Positions 12,106 to 23,811 of a stretch of DNA of 64,000 nt are shown here, in pieces (the stretch's first letter is position 1; every line of letters begins with the position of its first letter). Below the pieces are notes generated by a model. That model searched no databases and was not told where the DNA came from. It saw only the letters and a list, made by a program, of their open reading frames with translations. A program made the translations under genes and the position numbers. Origin of the DNA: Rhizoctonia solani (lineage: Eukaryota; Basidiomycota; Agaricomycetes; Cantharellales; Ceratobasidiaceae); assembly GCF_016906535.1 (NCBI RefSeq), contig NC_057384.1:1302001-1366000 (forward strand), given 5' to 3'.

Positions 12106-12430
12106 CAAGGGATCTGCGGGAGAGGTCTCTGACGACCATGCCCAGTCCGAGGCTGGTCCCAGCACCTACGTGCCAATACCAATGGTCTCAAGGTCGAACT
12201 TCCCCAAGGTCCGTTTACGTTGCAGCAGACACAGACACCGGATGGGAGACTCCCTGGGCACCCCATCCCCTGCTGCCTATCGCGGCACCGGAAAGGAAAG
12301 GGCTGGCACAGTGATATGGCTACGTTGGCGGAAAGGAGCCGGTGCTGCTGCATCTCGACGCACAGAGATGATGATGTCCGCAGCCGAGAGGAGGAAATAT
12401 TCCCGAATAAAACGCCGACTGCGGACCTAT
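12106..12430. repeat. 336-bp tandem repeat, unit 2
   Basis: Roughly 90% or more like unit 1 by eye, but about a dozen bases shorter overall because of scattered indels, for example caccggatggg against caccgggatggg and tgatatggct against tgatatgggct. The indels put the two copies in different reading phases. Confidence 0.85.
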
Positions 12431-12479
12431 GTTCTGCAAACAACTATGTCCCACTCGTGCGTTCATGTCTCCTTTTTCA

Positions 12480-13873
12480 TTGTGTCTGCTAAATTCATGT
12501 CTTGCTGGCAGTTTATCCGTCTCCTCAACATTGCATTCACAACCACTACTCTCGCCGTCGGCATATCCACCCGCAACCTCGAACTCAAGAACAATATCCT
12601 GGCTCCATCGGGAGCTCACCGTACGTCTGCCCCTGCGTCACCCACCACACTCTAACCTTGTTCGCTCCCAGGACCCTCGTTATTATTTTCGCCCCACCCA
12701 CACTTGTCCACGTCATGGCAGCCATATACGTACGTCTCCAGACCTCGCCGTTTCTTCACCCCATTTACCCCTGTTTTCTGATTTGGCTTTAACCATCCCT
12801 GCCCATGCCTGCATCCACTTGGCAATCATTCTCGCCTTCTCCTCGACCCCCCATTTGGCTCGACTGCGCTCGGCTCGGCTATCCATCCAACCCCAACTCA
12901 ACGTGGGCACACGTGACGTCACTTGGCTAAACTCGAATAATCGATCGACTGTGGGACTGGCGTGCTCAACACATGGTCACTCTGGCTCGTGGGACTCGTG
13001 CGTGAATTGGGATGGAATCGTTGGATTTGGAATGACCGCTTGCACGGAACTTGCCCCGCCGCGCCGCGTTTGTCGATTCATTCGCAATAAACCGTCAACT
13101 CCCATGGTCGGTTATTCGACATTGGATCCGGTCCCACCTTTATCCGGCGCCTACAATCCCCACATTCATATCCGACCGTACCGGTACATTCGACACAAAT
13201 CCCGCCAACATACTCGTCAATACAACCCGCACCCGATTATCATTTTCGACCCCGGATGATCTACTTGCGCCACGACTCTTTTTGTGCCTCGATCATTCTC
13301 GTAATTCCGGCGGCTGCATGGATCGCTGGGCGTTGGATTATGCCTATTTTGGGTTGAATGGGGTGCTCATATCTATCTTATCGCAACCACTGTTCACATC
13401 TTATCGCAACTATCCTTGCGGCGCACTTGCAGCTCGAATACTTGGCCGCCCACTCGGAATCTGGTCCACGTCCGCCAAACTCATCCACACCCTCTCGGAA
13501 GTGTTCTTTATCTGCATGTGGTCCGCCTCGCTCTCGCTCTGTTTCGATAACTACTTCACTACGCCGTTGTTGTGCACCCCGATCTCGGCGACTAAATGGT
13601 GGAACGAGCTTCCCCCGTCCGAGAAACCCGTTTTCAGGAAAAGAAGAGACGGACCCGAGTCTGGTGAGTGCAAGTCCATGGGGAAAATATTTGACCTGAC
13701 TGATGGCGTTTGGAATGGGCAGGTCGAGCAACTGTGCGATCGCCAGCTCGCGTTGATCTGTCTAGTCTTTTCGGGCTGAGTCTGTATGCTGGAATCTGGT
13801 CATTAGTTTGTTTAGGATATTCGAAAAGGTCAAGCATCGTGCGGTTGGCGGTACACTCATCGTCTAAGCGCGC
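12480..13873 (+). pseudogene. Multi-pass membrane protein (MARVEL-like), frame-disrupted
   Basis: Hydrophobic segments appear in order: CWQFIRLLNIAFTTTTLAVG (about 12505), LVIIFAPPTLVHVMAAIY (about 12674), ALTIPAHACIHLAIILAF (about 12785), LHTLSEVFFICMWSASLSL (about 13485) and a last one after LALICLVFSG (about 13755). Four membrane helices with a loop resemble fungal MARVEL-type proteins, but that is a topology argument only. The final exon needs two phase changes, near 13778 and near 13812, to reach the natural-looking end and stop at about 13865. The central part (12900-13250) is poorly resolved. It is likely the C-terminal half of the gene beginning at 11265. Confidence 0.45.
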
Positions 13874-14238
13874 GCAGGGATGGGGACCAAGACCTGGATT
13901 AGTCTGCGTAGGTTCCAAGGTATGACGGAGACGCCAGTCGTTTCGAACGTTGGGTGGAGTTTAACCAAATACGGAGCAGGGCTCACATACATACATACGA
14001 GCTGGCATAAGGATATCCACACGCTCTCTCTTTTTCTCGCGTTCCATTCTTCTCATACGCTGTACACGTCTCCTTTTTTTCACCTTTCTTGTGCGGACTT
14101 TACCCCATCCTCTCTCAATGCACGGTTTCTCTTATTTCCACTCGACCCGTTCGATCTGTCGTGTCTTTCTGGATCTGGTTTTCTTTTTTTTACACATACG
14201 TAGTTTTTCCTTTTTTGAAATGTATTTTTTGATTGATT

Positions 14239-14286
14239 GTGATGGTGGTGGTGACCGTGGTGATGGTGATGGTGATGATGGTGATT
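14239..14286. repeat. Simple repeat (GGT/GAT)n
   Basis: About 48 bases of imperfect gatggtggtgacc-type triplets. No coding context supports translation. Confidence 0.85.
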
Positions 14287-14646
14287 GGGAGTGGGGGCGT
14301 GCAAGTGTCGAGTTGCGTTGCGAGGTGCGATCCAAGTGTGTTTGTTTGTTTTTAGAAAACCTGCTGCCCCTTTTTTCGTTTGTCTGTTTTGGGTTTTAGA
14401 TTCGGTTTTTTTCATTTTTTGTATGCACGGAAGAGGGGCTGCTGGTGTTCAGTCGTGTTGGTAGCGGTAGTTTGTGTAGAGTGTGAGGGGTGGGATGGGG
14501 TGGTTGGTTAGGATGTTGAGCAGGGAAGTGAGGAAATGTGGTCTGGAGATGTTGTATGCGTGGTTTGTTCGAGTTGAAAGTAGTACTATACATCAAGGAC
14601 GGACCGTTCGTGTTATGTTTGAACTGTTTACTTGGAATAAGAACTT

Positions 14647-14657
14647 GGGGGGGGGGG
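14647..14657. repeat. Poly-G run of 11
   Basis: An uninterrupted run of 11 G, probably length-variable and prone to sequencing error. Confidence 0.85.
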
Positions 14658-15697
14658 TTGTATACCGTTGTGTCATGGGAAGTACCTCGGTATATACAGA
14701 TAGTTACATTTCGCAGATACAAGTTACAGTTTTGCTGGTGAGGATACTTTACGGCTTGCGCGCATTCATTTTTCTTTCCGGTGCTTCTCTCTCGAATAGA
14801 AGCAATTCAAGTGCGCATTACATTTACGTATGTAGTCGTTCGGCTATCTCCGTTGATAGTGATAGTCAATCGTACGCCGGGTGCTACAGTATGCATCGTC
14901 GAATCCCCACCGAATATAAACACAGAGCCAGCTCTACCATAATTCCATTGCCACAAGTTCTCGAATCACTTGTACTGATCTGTCGGCCTGGTTATGAGGA
15001 TCAATAATGGTGATGAGTGTCGACTCTGGTGATAACTCTTGCATGGCCAGGGCGGACGCGAGGCGATCGGGACATCATTTCTGGTGGGGTTCGAGTGCTA
15101 GAGCTCGGGAGCCGTAGCATTTCCATAGGTAGAAAGACTCTCTGGATGTCCCACGTCCGAATCAGCTGGTTCGTCAACCCCTTGGTGTTAAACCTGAGTC
15201 CCGAAACGGAGAAGCTCTCAAGGTTATATTGCGCGCGTGTGTAGTCGAGAACGAGAGGTGGGATTCAGGCATAGGCTCAAGGTACCTCGCCAAAAGCAAA
15301 AAGTACCCAACAAGTATGAATATAAGGTTTAATGCAATGCTACATCAGATCACTCACATGAGGCATGCGCCGACTTGGGTTTGTCAAACGTCAGTTTAAC
15401 AAGACTCACCCATTCACGCCGAGTAGACACATTTTTCGCAATGTGTGCATATGTAGCGAGTGGCCTCGACGTAAATAAGTCTGGTGGAAAAGCTGGCCTT
15501 GGTTCACTTTTACCCGTTCAATATATTCAAGAATTACATGTTCGACTAGAGTAGTAGCAGGGAGTACTTGATTTATCGTGAGGCCGAATTCCAGTCATCC
15601 ACACATTGTGCCCGTCTAAAAAAAGACGTGGCCCCAGGCATAAGTGTAGAACGTGATCAGTGCAGACATGGAGAAGTATCTGTGTTTAATTCAGCTT

Positions 15698-17343
15698 TCA
15701 TCTTACTATATTCCCGTTTGCACTCGCCATTCCGCCATTCACTGGTCTGCATATTTTGAGGAGGAAGCGGATGACCCACTCATGAGCCTCAAGGTCGAAC
15801 ACTCCCGTCAGCCCTCCCCATTTCATAGCTGAAGAGGGTTGACATTCCCCCAGTCTACCTCTATTCATTACTACCCATTCAAACACTTTTCTCATACATT
15901 CATTCTTATCGTACGTGTCTGCAAGTTCACACTCGGACACCAAAAATGCGTCTACGACAAGAATTCGTCTGGGTATGCCAGGTTAGCCTCAATAAAAGAA
16001 TCCAGAGTCCCAGATACTCACACCGGCTTTGTGCATGAGCATAGGGACGGGAGGCGAGATATTCAACCGTCGGTCGATGTGGTAACAATCCCTCCAAGGC
16101 GGACGAGACCATATCGTTTTCGGGGCCCAACGGAATGTAACCGGGTCCAGCAGAAGAACATTCCCATAGAAGCACTTTCTGAACGCTGTATGTCCGAATT
16201 AGGTTCGCCAGGCCCCTGGCGTAAAATTTCGATCTGAGTAGATAGAGGGTGCTGAGACTATGTGGTTGAGGAGTAATGCAATCCAGTGTCCTCTTGAAAA
16301 TCAAAGTTTTCAATTCCTAGAGTCCGAAGACTTGGTGACAAGTTAACCAAATCAGTCAGGGGGGTATGAGTAATTAGATCTCTTGATGATACATTCAAAG
16401 AAATCACGTTTGAACGAGCAAAGAAGCTTGTGACCGAATTATCTTTGAATGAAATGTTTGTATTGATGTCATTCGAGTATTTCTGATTGATTGATACCCG
16501 GAGAGGGTTTAATCCGGTGCAATCCATCGCAATAACTGGCCTAATGCGAGTGGATCTGGCGAAGCAGACCACTCGATATGCAGATCTAAAATCTCAACAT
16601 GCTCAAGAGCCACGGGCTTAATAGGATAGTGGCAGGAAGAGAATCAACTATGTTGATCTGAATCCCTAGTCTTCGTAACAATGGGCTAGATCTTAGAATA
16701 CCCACCAAGTTTGATTCCGAGATCTTGGCCCGAGTATGGGCTATAAGCGAGACAGAGGTCCGTGAGGTTATGATAGGCTTTGCTCGACCAAGGAAAAAAT
16801 ATGTCGAGCATATGCAAAGAGGTCAAGTGGAGCATGATGTCTTCCAGTTGTTCCACGGTAGGTCTAAAAGGAAATTTTGTTCGTGTGAGTTGGGTTCGAG
16901 GCAAGTGCAATCTCACGCCAGTAAGAGCATACATGAGCTAGGGAGTCAGGACTTTTTGTAAGAGCATACATGAGCTAGGGAGTCAGGACTTTTAATGATA
17001 CAATACGGATTGCTCCAGTATATTCTTCGTATTCAAGATTAGAGTGTTCTTCAGTTGCCACAAGACCAAATATCTGAGATATAATCTCGCGTGGGAGAGC
17101 GTTATTGGTGTAAAGGATGGTGTGTTTTCGTACATAGCCCAGCGCAGACCTGGCATCTCGTAGCGTTGATTCATAGAAAGAAAATAATTCCATCTCTTGG
17201 ACCACTCGACTTGAGAGTTCGTCCGGGAGCTTCACTTCCAAACCACGAGTGATACATGATTTTTGTAAATCGAAGCAGGTTCTGTGGTACCGCTTTAGTG
17301 CCTCTTTGAATATATCACCAGCAGCGGCTAGTTCATCGAGCAT
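15698..17343 (-). pseudogene. F-box-like leucine-rich protein gene 1, internally deleted
   Basis: The start at 17343 opens MLDELAAAGDIFKEALKRY, a helical N-terminus seen in this fungal F-box-like family, followed by LPDELSSRV and the F-box-type core LPREIISQIFGLV (about 17055). In the paralogue at 18.3-20.1 kb the core is followed by a stretch with HVCSLWRQIALSS. Here that stretch, about 150 residues, is missing: the frame stops near 16975 and resumes with the downstream region (RLHLPRTQL, then FPWSSKAYHNLTDLCLAYS, 16920-16700). The break falls on a 37-bp tandem duplication. Later segments at 16572-16258 and 16313-15927 are in different frames. F-box proteins normally recruit substrates to SCF ubiquitin ligases through Skp1, but this copy is probably non-functional. 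Confidence 0.65.
16921..16993. repeat. 37-bp tandem duplication
   Basis: Copies 16921-16957 and 16958-16993 (gtaagagcatacatgagcta...) are identical except for one T in the terminal T run. They sit at the deletion junction of F-box-like gene 1. Confidence 0.9.
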
Positions 17344-17750
17344 GATGATTGTATGATAATCTTAGAAGTGAACAAGATCACAGTCCGGCTCAGGACCCAG
17401 GATTCGAATACTACAAGCGCTGAGAATCCGCATGCATAAACAACTCCAAACTCTTACGGTAAAGCCTGGCTCGGTAATAATCCCCTAGTAGTGCCTGGGC
17501 TAAAGTAACGCTTACGTAGTTTGTTCTTCGAAGGCTATTCAACCGGGGCTATACAAAACCAGAGAAGTTCTCGGAAGTGCACCCAGCCTACGGCCCGATT
17601 ATTTAACTGCACGCGCGATCAGGCTCCATCTAGCTCAAACGGTATAGCTTTTAAATTCGATAACTTATCCTTCGCCCGCCCGCCCGTCCGCGTCGGCCGT
17701 GAGACCCAGACCGGTAAGATTTGGGGAGCCCCCGCGACTGCAACGAGGAT
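17344..17750. other. Intergenic between F-box-like genes
   Basis: Upstream region of F-box-like gene 1. A string near 17630 (agctcaaacggtatagct) resembles a tRNA D-arm, but no acceptor or T-arm pairs with it. No gene is supported. Confidence 0.45.
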
Positions 17751-18152
17751 GGACCAGAGCTCGAAACGAAGTCGCGTGATTCGCTACATGCTTCGTCGCA
17801 GAATGTCCATTCATGCGTACGTATCAATGTATCCCTCTTATTTCAGATTTCAAGTGTAGGCACTGCGAGATTAACTATCGTCCTTTCCACATCCCTGCCC
17901 AAAATTTGCTCAAATTAATCGGAATACTTTCAGGGGACGGGTGATCAAAGCATTTACGGGTGAAACTCGACTGAAGCGAGTATGAAATCAGTCGCATCAA
18001 AAGGATCATAAAGCTAGAAAACTCACATGGATGTCCTGTTGGATGAAGAGGATGGTTTGGGAGATATTCGATAGTTGGGCGGTAGGATAATGACGAGTTT
18101 TCCAGAGCACGAGAGATAGCGTCGTTATCCGAGCTCAGTACGATAGGAGATT
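17751..18152. repeat. 402-bp tandem repeat, unit 1
   Basis: Starts ggaccagagctcgaaacgaa. Duplicates the 3' part of F-box-like gene 2 (minus strand), including the SYRPTIEYLPNHPLHP segment. It differs from unit 2 at a handful of positions. Confidence 0.9.
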
Positions 18153-18553
18153 GGACCAGAGCTCGAAACGAAGTCGCGTGACTCGCTACATGCTTCATCG
18201 CAGAATGTCCATTCATGCGTACGTATCAATGTATCCCTCTTATTTCAGATTTCAAGTGTATGCACTGCAAGATCAACTATCGTCCTTTCCACATCCCTAC
18301 CCAAAATTTGCTCAAATTAATCGGAATACTTTCAGGGACGGGTGATCAAAGCATTTACGGGTGAAACTGGACTGAAGCGAGTATGGAATCAGTCGCATCA
18401 AAAGGATCATAAAGCTGGAAAACTCACATGGATGTCCTGTTGGATGAAGAGGATGGTTTGGGAGATATTCGATAGTTGGGCGGTAGGATAATGATGAGTT
18501 TTCCAGAGCACGAGAGATAGCGTCGTTATCCGAGCTCAGTACGATGGGAGATT
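18153..18553. repeat. 402-bp tandem repeat, unit 2
   Basis: Near-identical to unit 1, and contiguous with the body of F-box-like gene 2. The stray duplicated 3' end lies downstream of the gene as an orphan tail. Confidence 0.9.
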
Positions 18554-20084
18554 GCGAAATAAAGCAGCCCCAGAAGAAAATTTTCCGGATTTTACACACA
18601 CGAATAGCGTTCATCAACTTCGGGATATCAACACCTGACCGAAGTAGATAAAGAGAATCTAGGCAAATGTGTGATTGAGGAATGGAGTGAGCTTCCGGAA
18701 CTACTTGGAAACCAAATTGCTCAAGGATTATAGCCCGAATGTTTGGTGCGATGTCTATCAGATCAGCTAACACGCTGAGATGATGTTCAAAGGTCGCGAT
18801 AACCTGTGTCACGTTTGAGCGAGAGAAGAAGTCTACGACCAGCTTGTCCCTAAATACGCTATTTTCTTGAATGGCGACGCTCCACTTGTTGTGCCTTTGA
18901 TCTATGACTACTTGGAGAGGATTCGAACCGGGTGCAATCCATCGTAACAAGCATCCTACATCGAACACACCCGATGGCATTGATTTTCTAATGGTTACCT
19001 TTAACTCCTCCATATGCTCCAGAACTATAGGTCTAACGGGAGTAGCAGCAGGGAGTACGTCAACCACGAAGAACGCAAATTCCAGCCTTCGCAGTAGGGG
19101 GCTCGATCTGAGGATGCCTACAAAATTAGACTCTGAAATCTCGTTGCTATGTTGGACAGAGCTATAACTTAGACGAAGTTCCGTGAGATTATGGTATACT
19201 CTACTCGACCATGGAAAAAGCGGGCTGGACGCATGTAGACTAGTGATATGAAGTAGAATCTCTTCCAACTGGTCTTTTGAAAGATCCAGCAGGCGTTGCT
19301 CCCCCACAATCTTTTCACGGTTCAGGTCCTGTTTGGCTCGAATAAAGCTTCTTGCACTGGCCCCTTTCGAAATGAGCTCCAAATGTAGTCGGGTAAAATC
19401 AGTGGGGTACAATACTTTAGAAAAGTTTCAAGTATCTCGTCGCTGAGATTCTGCAGTACCAGGACCAGTGTCCCAGTTCGTGGTGCAAGGGAAATGATAG
19501 TTCGACAAATGGAAGGGATGGCATCGTGGGTGTGTATCGATTGAAACGGAATAATGTGCAGATATAAAGGAAGTTGGCCAGCTCGGGAAGCATAAATATT
19601 GGCACGATAATTGAGTTGCACTCTGACTAGGGGGTCAAGAGAAAGATCGATGTGCGTCCAAAGGATAGAAGAGCTGAGGGCAATTTGACGCCAAAGAGAG
19701 CAGACGTGAGTAAGCACTCCAGGATAGTTGGATATTGAGACACCAGTACTCTGCGGATCGTATGGAACTTCTTTTTGCTGGCTACAAGATTCGCCAGCCA
19801 CCACGAGTTGAAATATTCGAGACATGATTTCTCTCGGCAGAATATTGATGGGCGCAAAAGAAGCCGTATTCGTACAAAGCTTATCGCCGACTTTGCATCA
19901 TGGAACTTTACCTCGTAGGAGAGAGTAGCTCCATCTCCTTCCTCACTCGATTTGAGAGTTCGTGTGGGAGGCCATTCATTAGACCATCAGCGATGCATGA
20001 TCTTCTAACGGCCGAACAGGCTGCTCGATATCTGTTTAGAGCCTCTTGTAGAAGACTGCTAGAAACGACGAGTTCTTCAATCAT
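18312..20084 (-). pseudogene. F-box-like leucine-rich protein gene 2, frameshifted
   Basis: The start at 20084 opens MIEELVVSSSLLQEALNRY, matching the N-terminal helix of gene 1. The F-box-type core is INILPREIMSRIFQLV (about 19850), followed by HVCSLWRQIALSSSILWTH and leucine-rich repeats. A long open stretch from 19412 to 18312 (366 codons) covers the C-terminal LRR-like half. Frame breaks occur near 19925 (a stop after ELLSPTR although the next phase continues naturally), near 19870, and near 19410 (CTP). A possible last intron begins at the gtgagttttcc donor near 18428. If the breaks are real it is a young pseudogene. If they are base-calling errors it is intact. The intended role would be substrate recognition in an SCF-type ligase. 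Confidence 0.7.
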
Positions 20085-20382
20085 GATTATCTTGTGGTAT
20101 GTTATCACGGAAATGGCCGAAAAGCACAATCTGGGTCGAGTCCAAATGGCCCAAGTCAGAAGCGCCGAAAATATTATCTCCACTCTCCAAACAGGTCCAA
20201 ACACTTATATTCCCTGGTGCCCATACGTTTTCACCAACGAAAGTCATGGACATTACCAGCGTGCGCGAAGAAAGTTTGAGAGATCACTCAAAGTGTAATT
20301 TTGGGCATGGGCCCCTTAAACTTGGCGTTCACAATCAATTGTGCAAAAAAACTATATTACATATGTTAATCACCACCTGCTC

Positions 20383-23300
20383 CTACCTTGCGTCCCCATA
20401 AGTAATCTTGAATGCCCATGCACTCTTGACAGTATTTATAGATTTGGTAGTAAAAATCGTGAGCCTGCCATCCCTATAGGTCCATGGAACCGGCTTTTCA
20501 CTTTTATCGCCAAGGAACGTGATGGTATCACCAGGAAGAATGGGTACTGGGCGTTCAACGACTAGCCGATCGCCTTCGGGCTCGGATAAAGATATAATAC
20601 AGAAGGATTTGGGAGTCGTTGTGAATCTGATGGAGTTGGATTCCGCACCAAGGAATGAGTATGTCTACGTATAGATATTAGTTAGTGATATACAGCATTA
20701 TAACTCTATACGTACCGTGTTAAAAACGCACTCCCCAGAGTGTCCGAGCCATTCTCCGACCTCAACCAATCGCTCGACCATCGCAGGGATTATCTCTCCT
20801 TCACCCGTGGGTCCCAGGTTAAGCAGGCTAGAACCAGAGTGCTCTTAGCTTGAAATACAACGAAAGGGCGTGTTCTTACTAGTTTCCGTTCTTGGATACA
20901 ATATCAACTAAAGATTGGATAATAGTCTCTGCAGAACGATACTCTTCGTCCTTGGTTTGTCGGTTGTATCCATAACTGTATCTACAAGCACTCGGAGTTA
21001 GATGTCTCAACGGCATGTGAGCAGGATATGAACCTACGGATCTATTCCCTCACTGGTCTCCCAGCTGTGAGTTTGAATCGAGCTAAATCTTGCATACTCG
21101 GGAGTATCAACTATTAAAATTAGAAGATTGCTATAAAGAAATACAAGTCTCACTTACAGTCGGGTACAACCCCACATCTGTTATTCATGGTCACTTGTTT
21201 TCCTGCCTTGGTCGCTTGGTTGTACCACTCGGCGGCAAATTCCAAAGTACGGTTCGGTCCTCCAATATCGCACCACTGCAATCCGTCAAGTCGTGCCACA
21301 AATATCAAGCCCAGAAAGACCGACCATGATCTCGGACCCATATTCTTGAGTCAAAATTCGCATGTGTTCTTGTTGAATGTCCCGAAGATAGTCTTTCCCT
21401 TCCAGGCGCCCAGTATAGGGTTCTATCAACGAGTGGTTGTATGCACCTGTCGCGAGATGGCCTGGCCAGTCGCCAAATCCGTATGGGCCGGCGTCAGGAT
21501 TAAACCTGTGACCGGTTGTTAATTGGGATTTAATTTCATAAAACACGCGCATTCATACCATTCTGGTAAGCTGTAGTAGGTCCCTTTATGCATATCTGGT
21601 TGCTCCTTGCTTGCAACATCCATCAGTTCCCTGATAAAGTCCCGCTTTGGTCCTAGGTATACACTGCTACGATGTGGAATTATGCGTATCAAATAAGGCG
21701 AATCCGTCGTGGTGTTTCTGAAAGGTGTATAAGGGTATGCGAGACATTGCGCCATCGTCTAGCTTACCGTCACGAGGACAAAGTATTTTGCGCCTGCCGT
21801 TGCAAACAAGTTGATCCATCGTGAAGCGTTGAATTTTGCACCAGTGAATTCTGGGATAAAATCATCGTACAACTTGCTCTATAGGTGTCGTTGAATATTA
21901 ACAGCCCGGGCATGGCGGCAGCGAAAGCTCACTTCTCCGTATGTATCACGGTGATGATTCCAAAGCTCGTTGGATGGCTGGGCTGGGTTGTGAAGCCACC
22001 AACTATACGAATATTCGGTCCGATTGTGTGGATAACAAAATGATACACACTCACTTGTACCACTCTTCATAATATCCCTGGGGCCTGTCATAGAAATAGC
22101 GTTAGGGAGACTCTTTTTGAATGTATGCTAACCCACCCAGCCTGGTACTGAGTAAACCCCCCAATGAATACTTTCAATTTGGGCTTAGTAATTTATATGT
22201 TCGATATTTGAGCGACTTACAAAATTCCGAATTTTGCATTGTTCCACTATCAACATGATGAATATAGATTCCGGATGTGCTATTATACTCACCCAGCGGG
22301 GGGTTTCGTGTCGTGACAAACTTGCCACTGTGGGCTTCCAGAAATTGCCGTTTCGCTTCAACGTATCCACATTCCCAAGATCAAGTTCCCACCCAGTTGC
22401 TCTCGTAGTAGGGGAGTTGGTCTCAAGTGAAAGAAGAATAACCTCAACTTCTATACTGTTCTCTCGGAATGTGATCCATCGATACATCGAGGCAGGCAGG
22501 CCCAGCGCGGTAGCAACTGTTTCCAAAACATTCACAGTCGAACGAAATATTCCTTTCGAGTTGGATCAAAGACCACACTCACGTCAACGCGCGCATCGTC
22601 CCCTGGCATCAACCTAAATACCTTTCCGGGAGTAACTGTACGAAGACCAATCTGGCCATCAATAGGACGAATGATTACTTGGTGAGGACCTGTGAGAACC
22701 ATGGAAGAGTAGTGCTCATGATCCCGTGCATGGTCTCTATGTTTATGGCCTAGTACGACTTGTCGATTCCCATCCGGATGTGGTAGTCTGGGCGAACGGT
22801 GTCTATGCACGGTGCTAGTAGACGCATTCTCGGATGCGAAGGCGTAGTAATCAGAAGTTGCGAGAGCTCGAAGATTTGCAAGCGTGACCTCGACAATGGA
22901 ATTCCCTTCATCCGTTTTAAGCGTTGTCAGGCGAACATTCTTTACGCTGATGGCTGGTGATGGGCCGCCCGAATGGCTGTCAGGTGCATATGCAGGAACC
23001 AAGCTGAGCGCAAAGACGTGAAGACGGTTGAGGTTACTCCTGGGGGAAACCGAATGGCCTTAAGCGGCGAAACCGAGGAAACGGTACTAAACCAATGATG
23101 CACTTGAGTGATGTTATAATTGCGACCGTCAGGTGTGTTGTGATACGGTCTATATCAAAGGTCAGTACCAGAAGGCTTTCATCCAATAAACACACGTTTG
23201 GATTGCACCATTATTCAACCAGTGAAGATCCCACCAGTTCTTGACAGACACTTTTTGAAAAGTCAATTGGGTGTAGCTAACCCAGCGCTTGGTCAATAAT

Positions 23301-23811
23301 GACGTACACTGAACAACTTGTCGCCCCCGTTCTGAAATTCAAATTCAAACTCTGCCCCATTCTCGCCTGCAGAAATGGGGTCACCCAGAATACGTTGCAA
23401 CTGAGATAGTGCATACCATCAATCCAATCACCAGCGTAAAGAATGTGAAACTCTCGAACATGGCCAGCATTAACCGAAATTTTTTGCTTGTGCGAAACGA
23501 AGTTGTCGGGTCGACCGTTACCCCATTTCGGCAGTGCAAACTGATTACGAATTCGGTCAAAAGATAATACTTAAGACAACCATTCTCACTCTTATGTTCT
23601 CGCTCGCTAGCTCCCCAGTGGGAAGCAACTCAATGGCATATCCTGCCTTGTTACCATCGAAATCTTCCGTCGCGGTGTTGTCATAGAATTGAGAAACAGG
23701 TATCTGAACTGAACGGTATTCGTATTGTTGCTCAACAAATTTTGATTTGGCACCAAGAGAGAACAAAGCGCATGCGCCTGTTAGTGCTCGACTTAACTGG
23801 CGCAAATGCAT
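20383..23811 (-). CDS. Secreted GH29 alpha-L-fucosidase with N-terminal accessory region
   Basis: A glycoside hydrolase predicted to release L-fucose outside the cell. The start at 23811 gives MHLRQLSRALTGACALFSLG, a signal peptide. Upstream exons (23.8-22.5 kb) form a roughly 400-residue beta-rich accessory region. The GH29 core follows: WWLHNPAQPSNELWNHH (about 21990), YYSLPEWYE (about 21580), and WCDIGG after an intron (about 21265), whose Asp is the family nucleophile position. A C-terminal beta domain ends ...AWAFKITYGDAR at the stop 20383. More than ten short introns are present. The frame changes once at a run of five C near 23055, in the accessory region; this may be an indel error, a missed intron or a real break. 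The rest splices cleanly. It diverges from the pore-former-like gene across a 1.1-kb spacer. Confidence 0.8.

Larger units (their letters stand above)
11265..12430 (+). pseudogene. Disordered N-terminal part of a broken membrane protein gene
   Basis: The coding signal is low-complexity and polar. A Ser/Thr/Arg-rich segment (RSLTPSTRARSPSAHSH, then KKRVVITTP) runs to a good donor at 11401. After the intron the frame resumes near 11470 (WARDDPPSQLKRRNRT), hits a stop at about 11519, and continues only in another phase. Frame changes recur through 11600-12430. The segment contains the 336-bp tandem duplication, whose two copies differ by many single-base indels. The gene could be decayed, or the indels could be sequence errors at homopolymers. 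I do not recognise a domain here. Confidence 0.4.
13874..15697. other. Intergenic, low-complexity rich
   Basis: No supported gene. It holds a pyrimidine-rich tract (14030-14220), a GGT/GAT simple repeat and a run of 11 G. An ORF at 15017-15244 (+) and its open antisense frame show no recognisable domain. Confidence 0.5.

Noticed and set aside
11758..12443. Long minus-strand ORFs over the 336-bp repeats
   Set aside because: They shadow a GC-rich repeat and are rich in Cys, Trp and Pro without any motif.
17620..17660. tRNA D-arm-like string agctcaaacggtatagct
   Set aside because: No T-arm or acceptor at the right distance.
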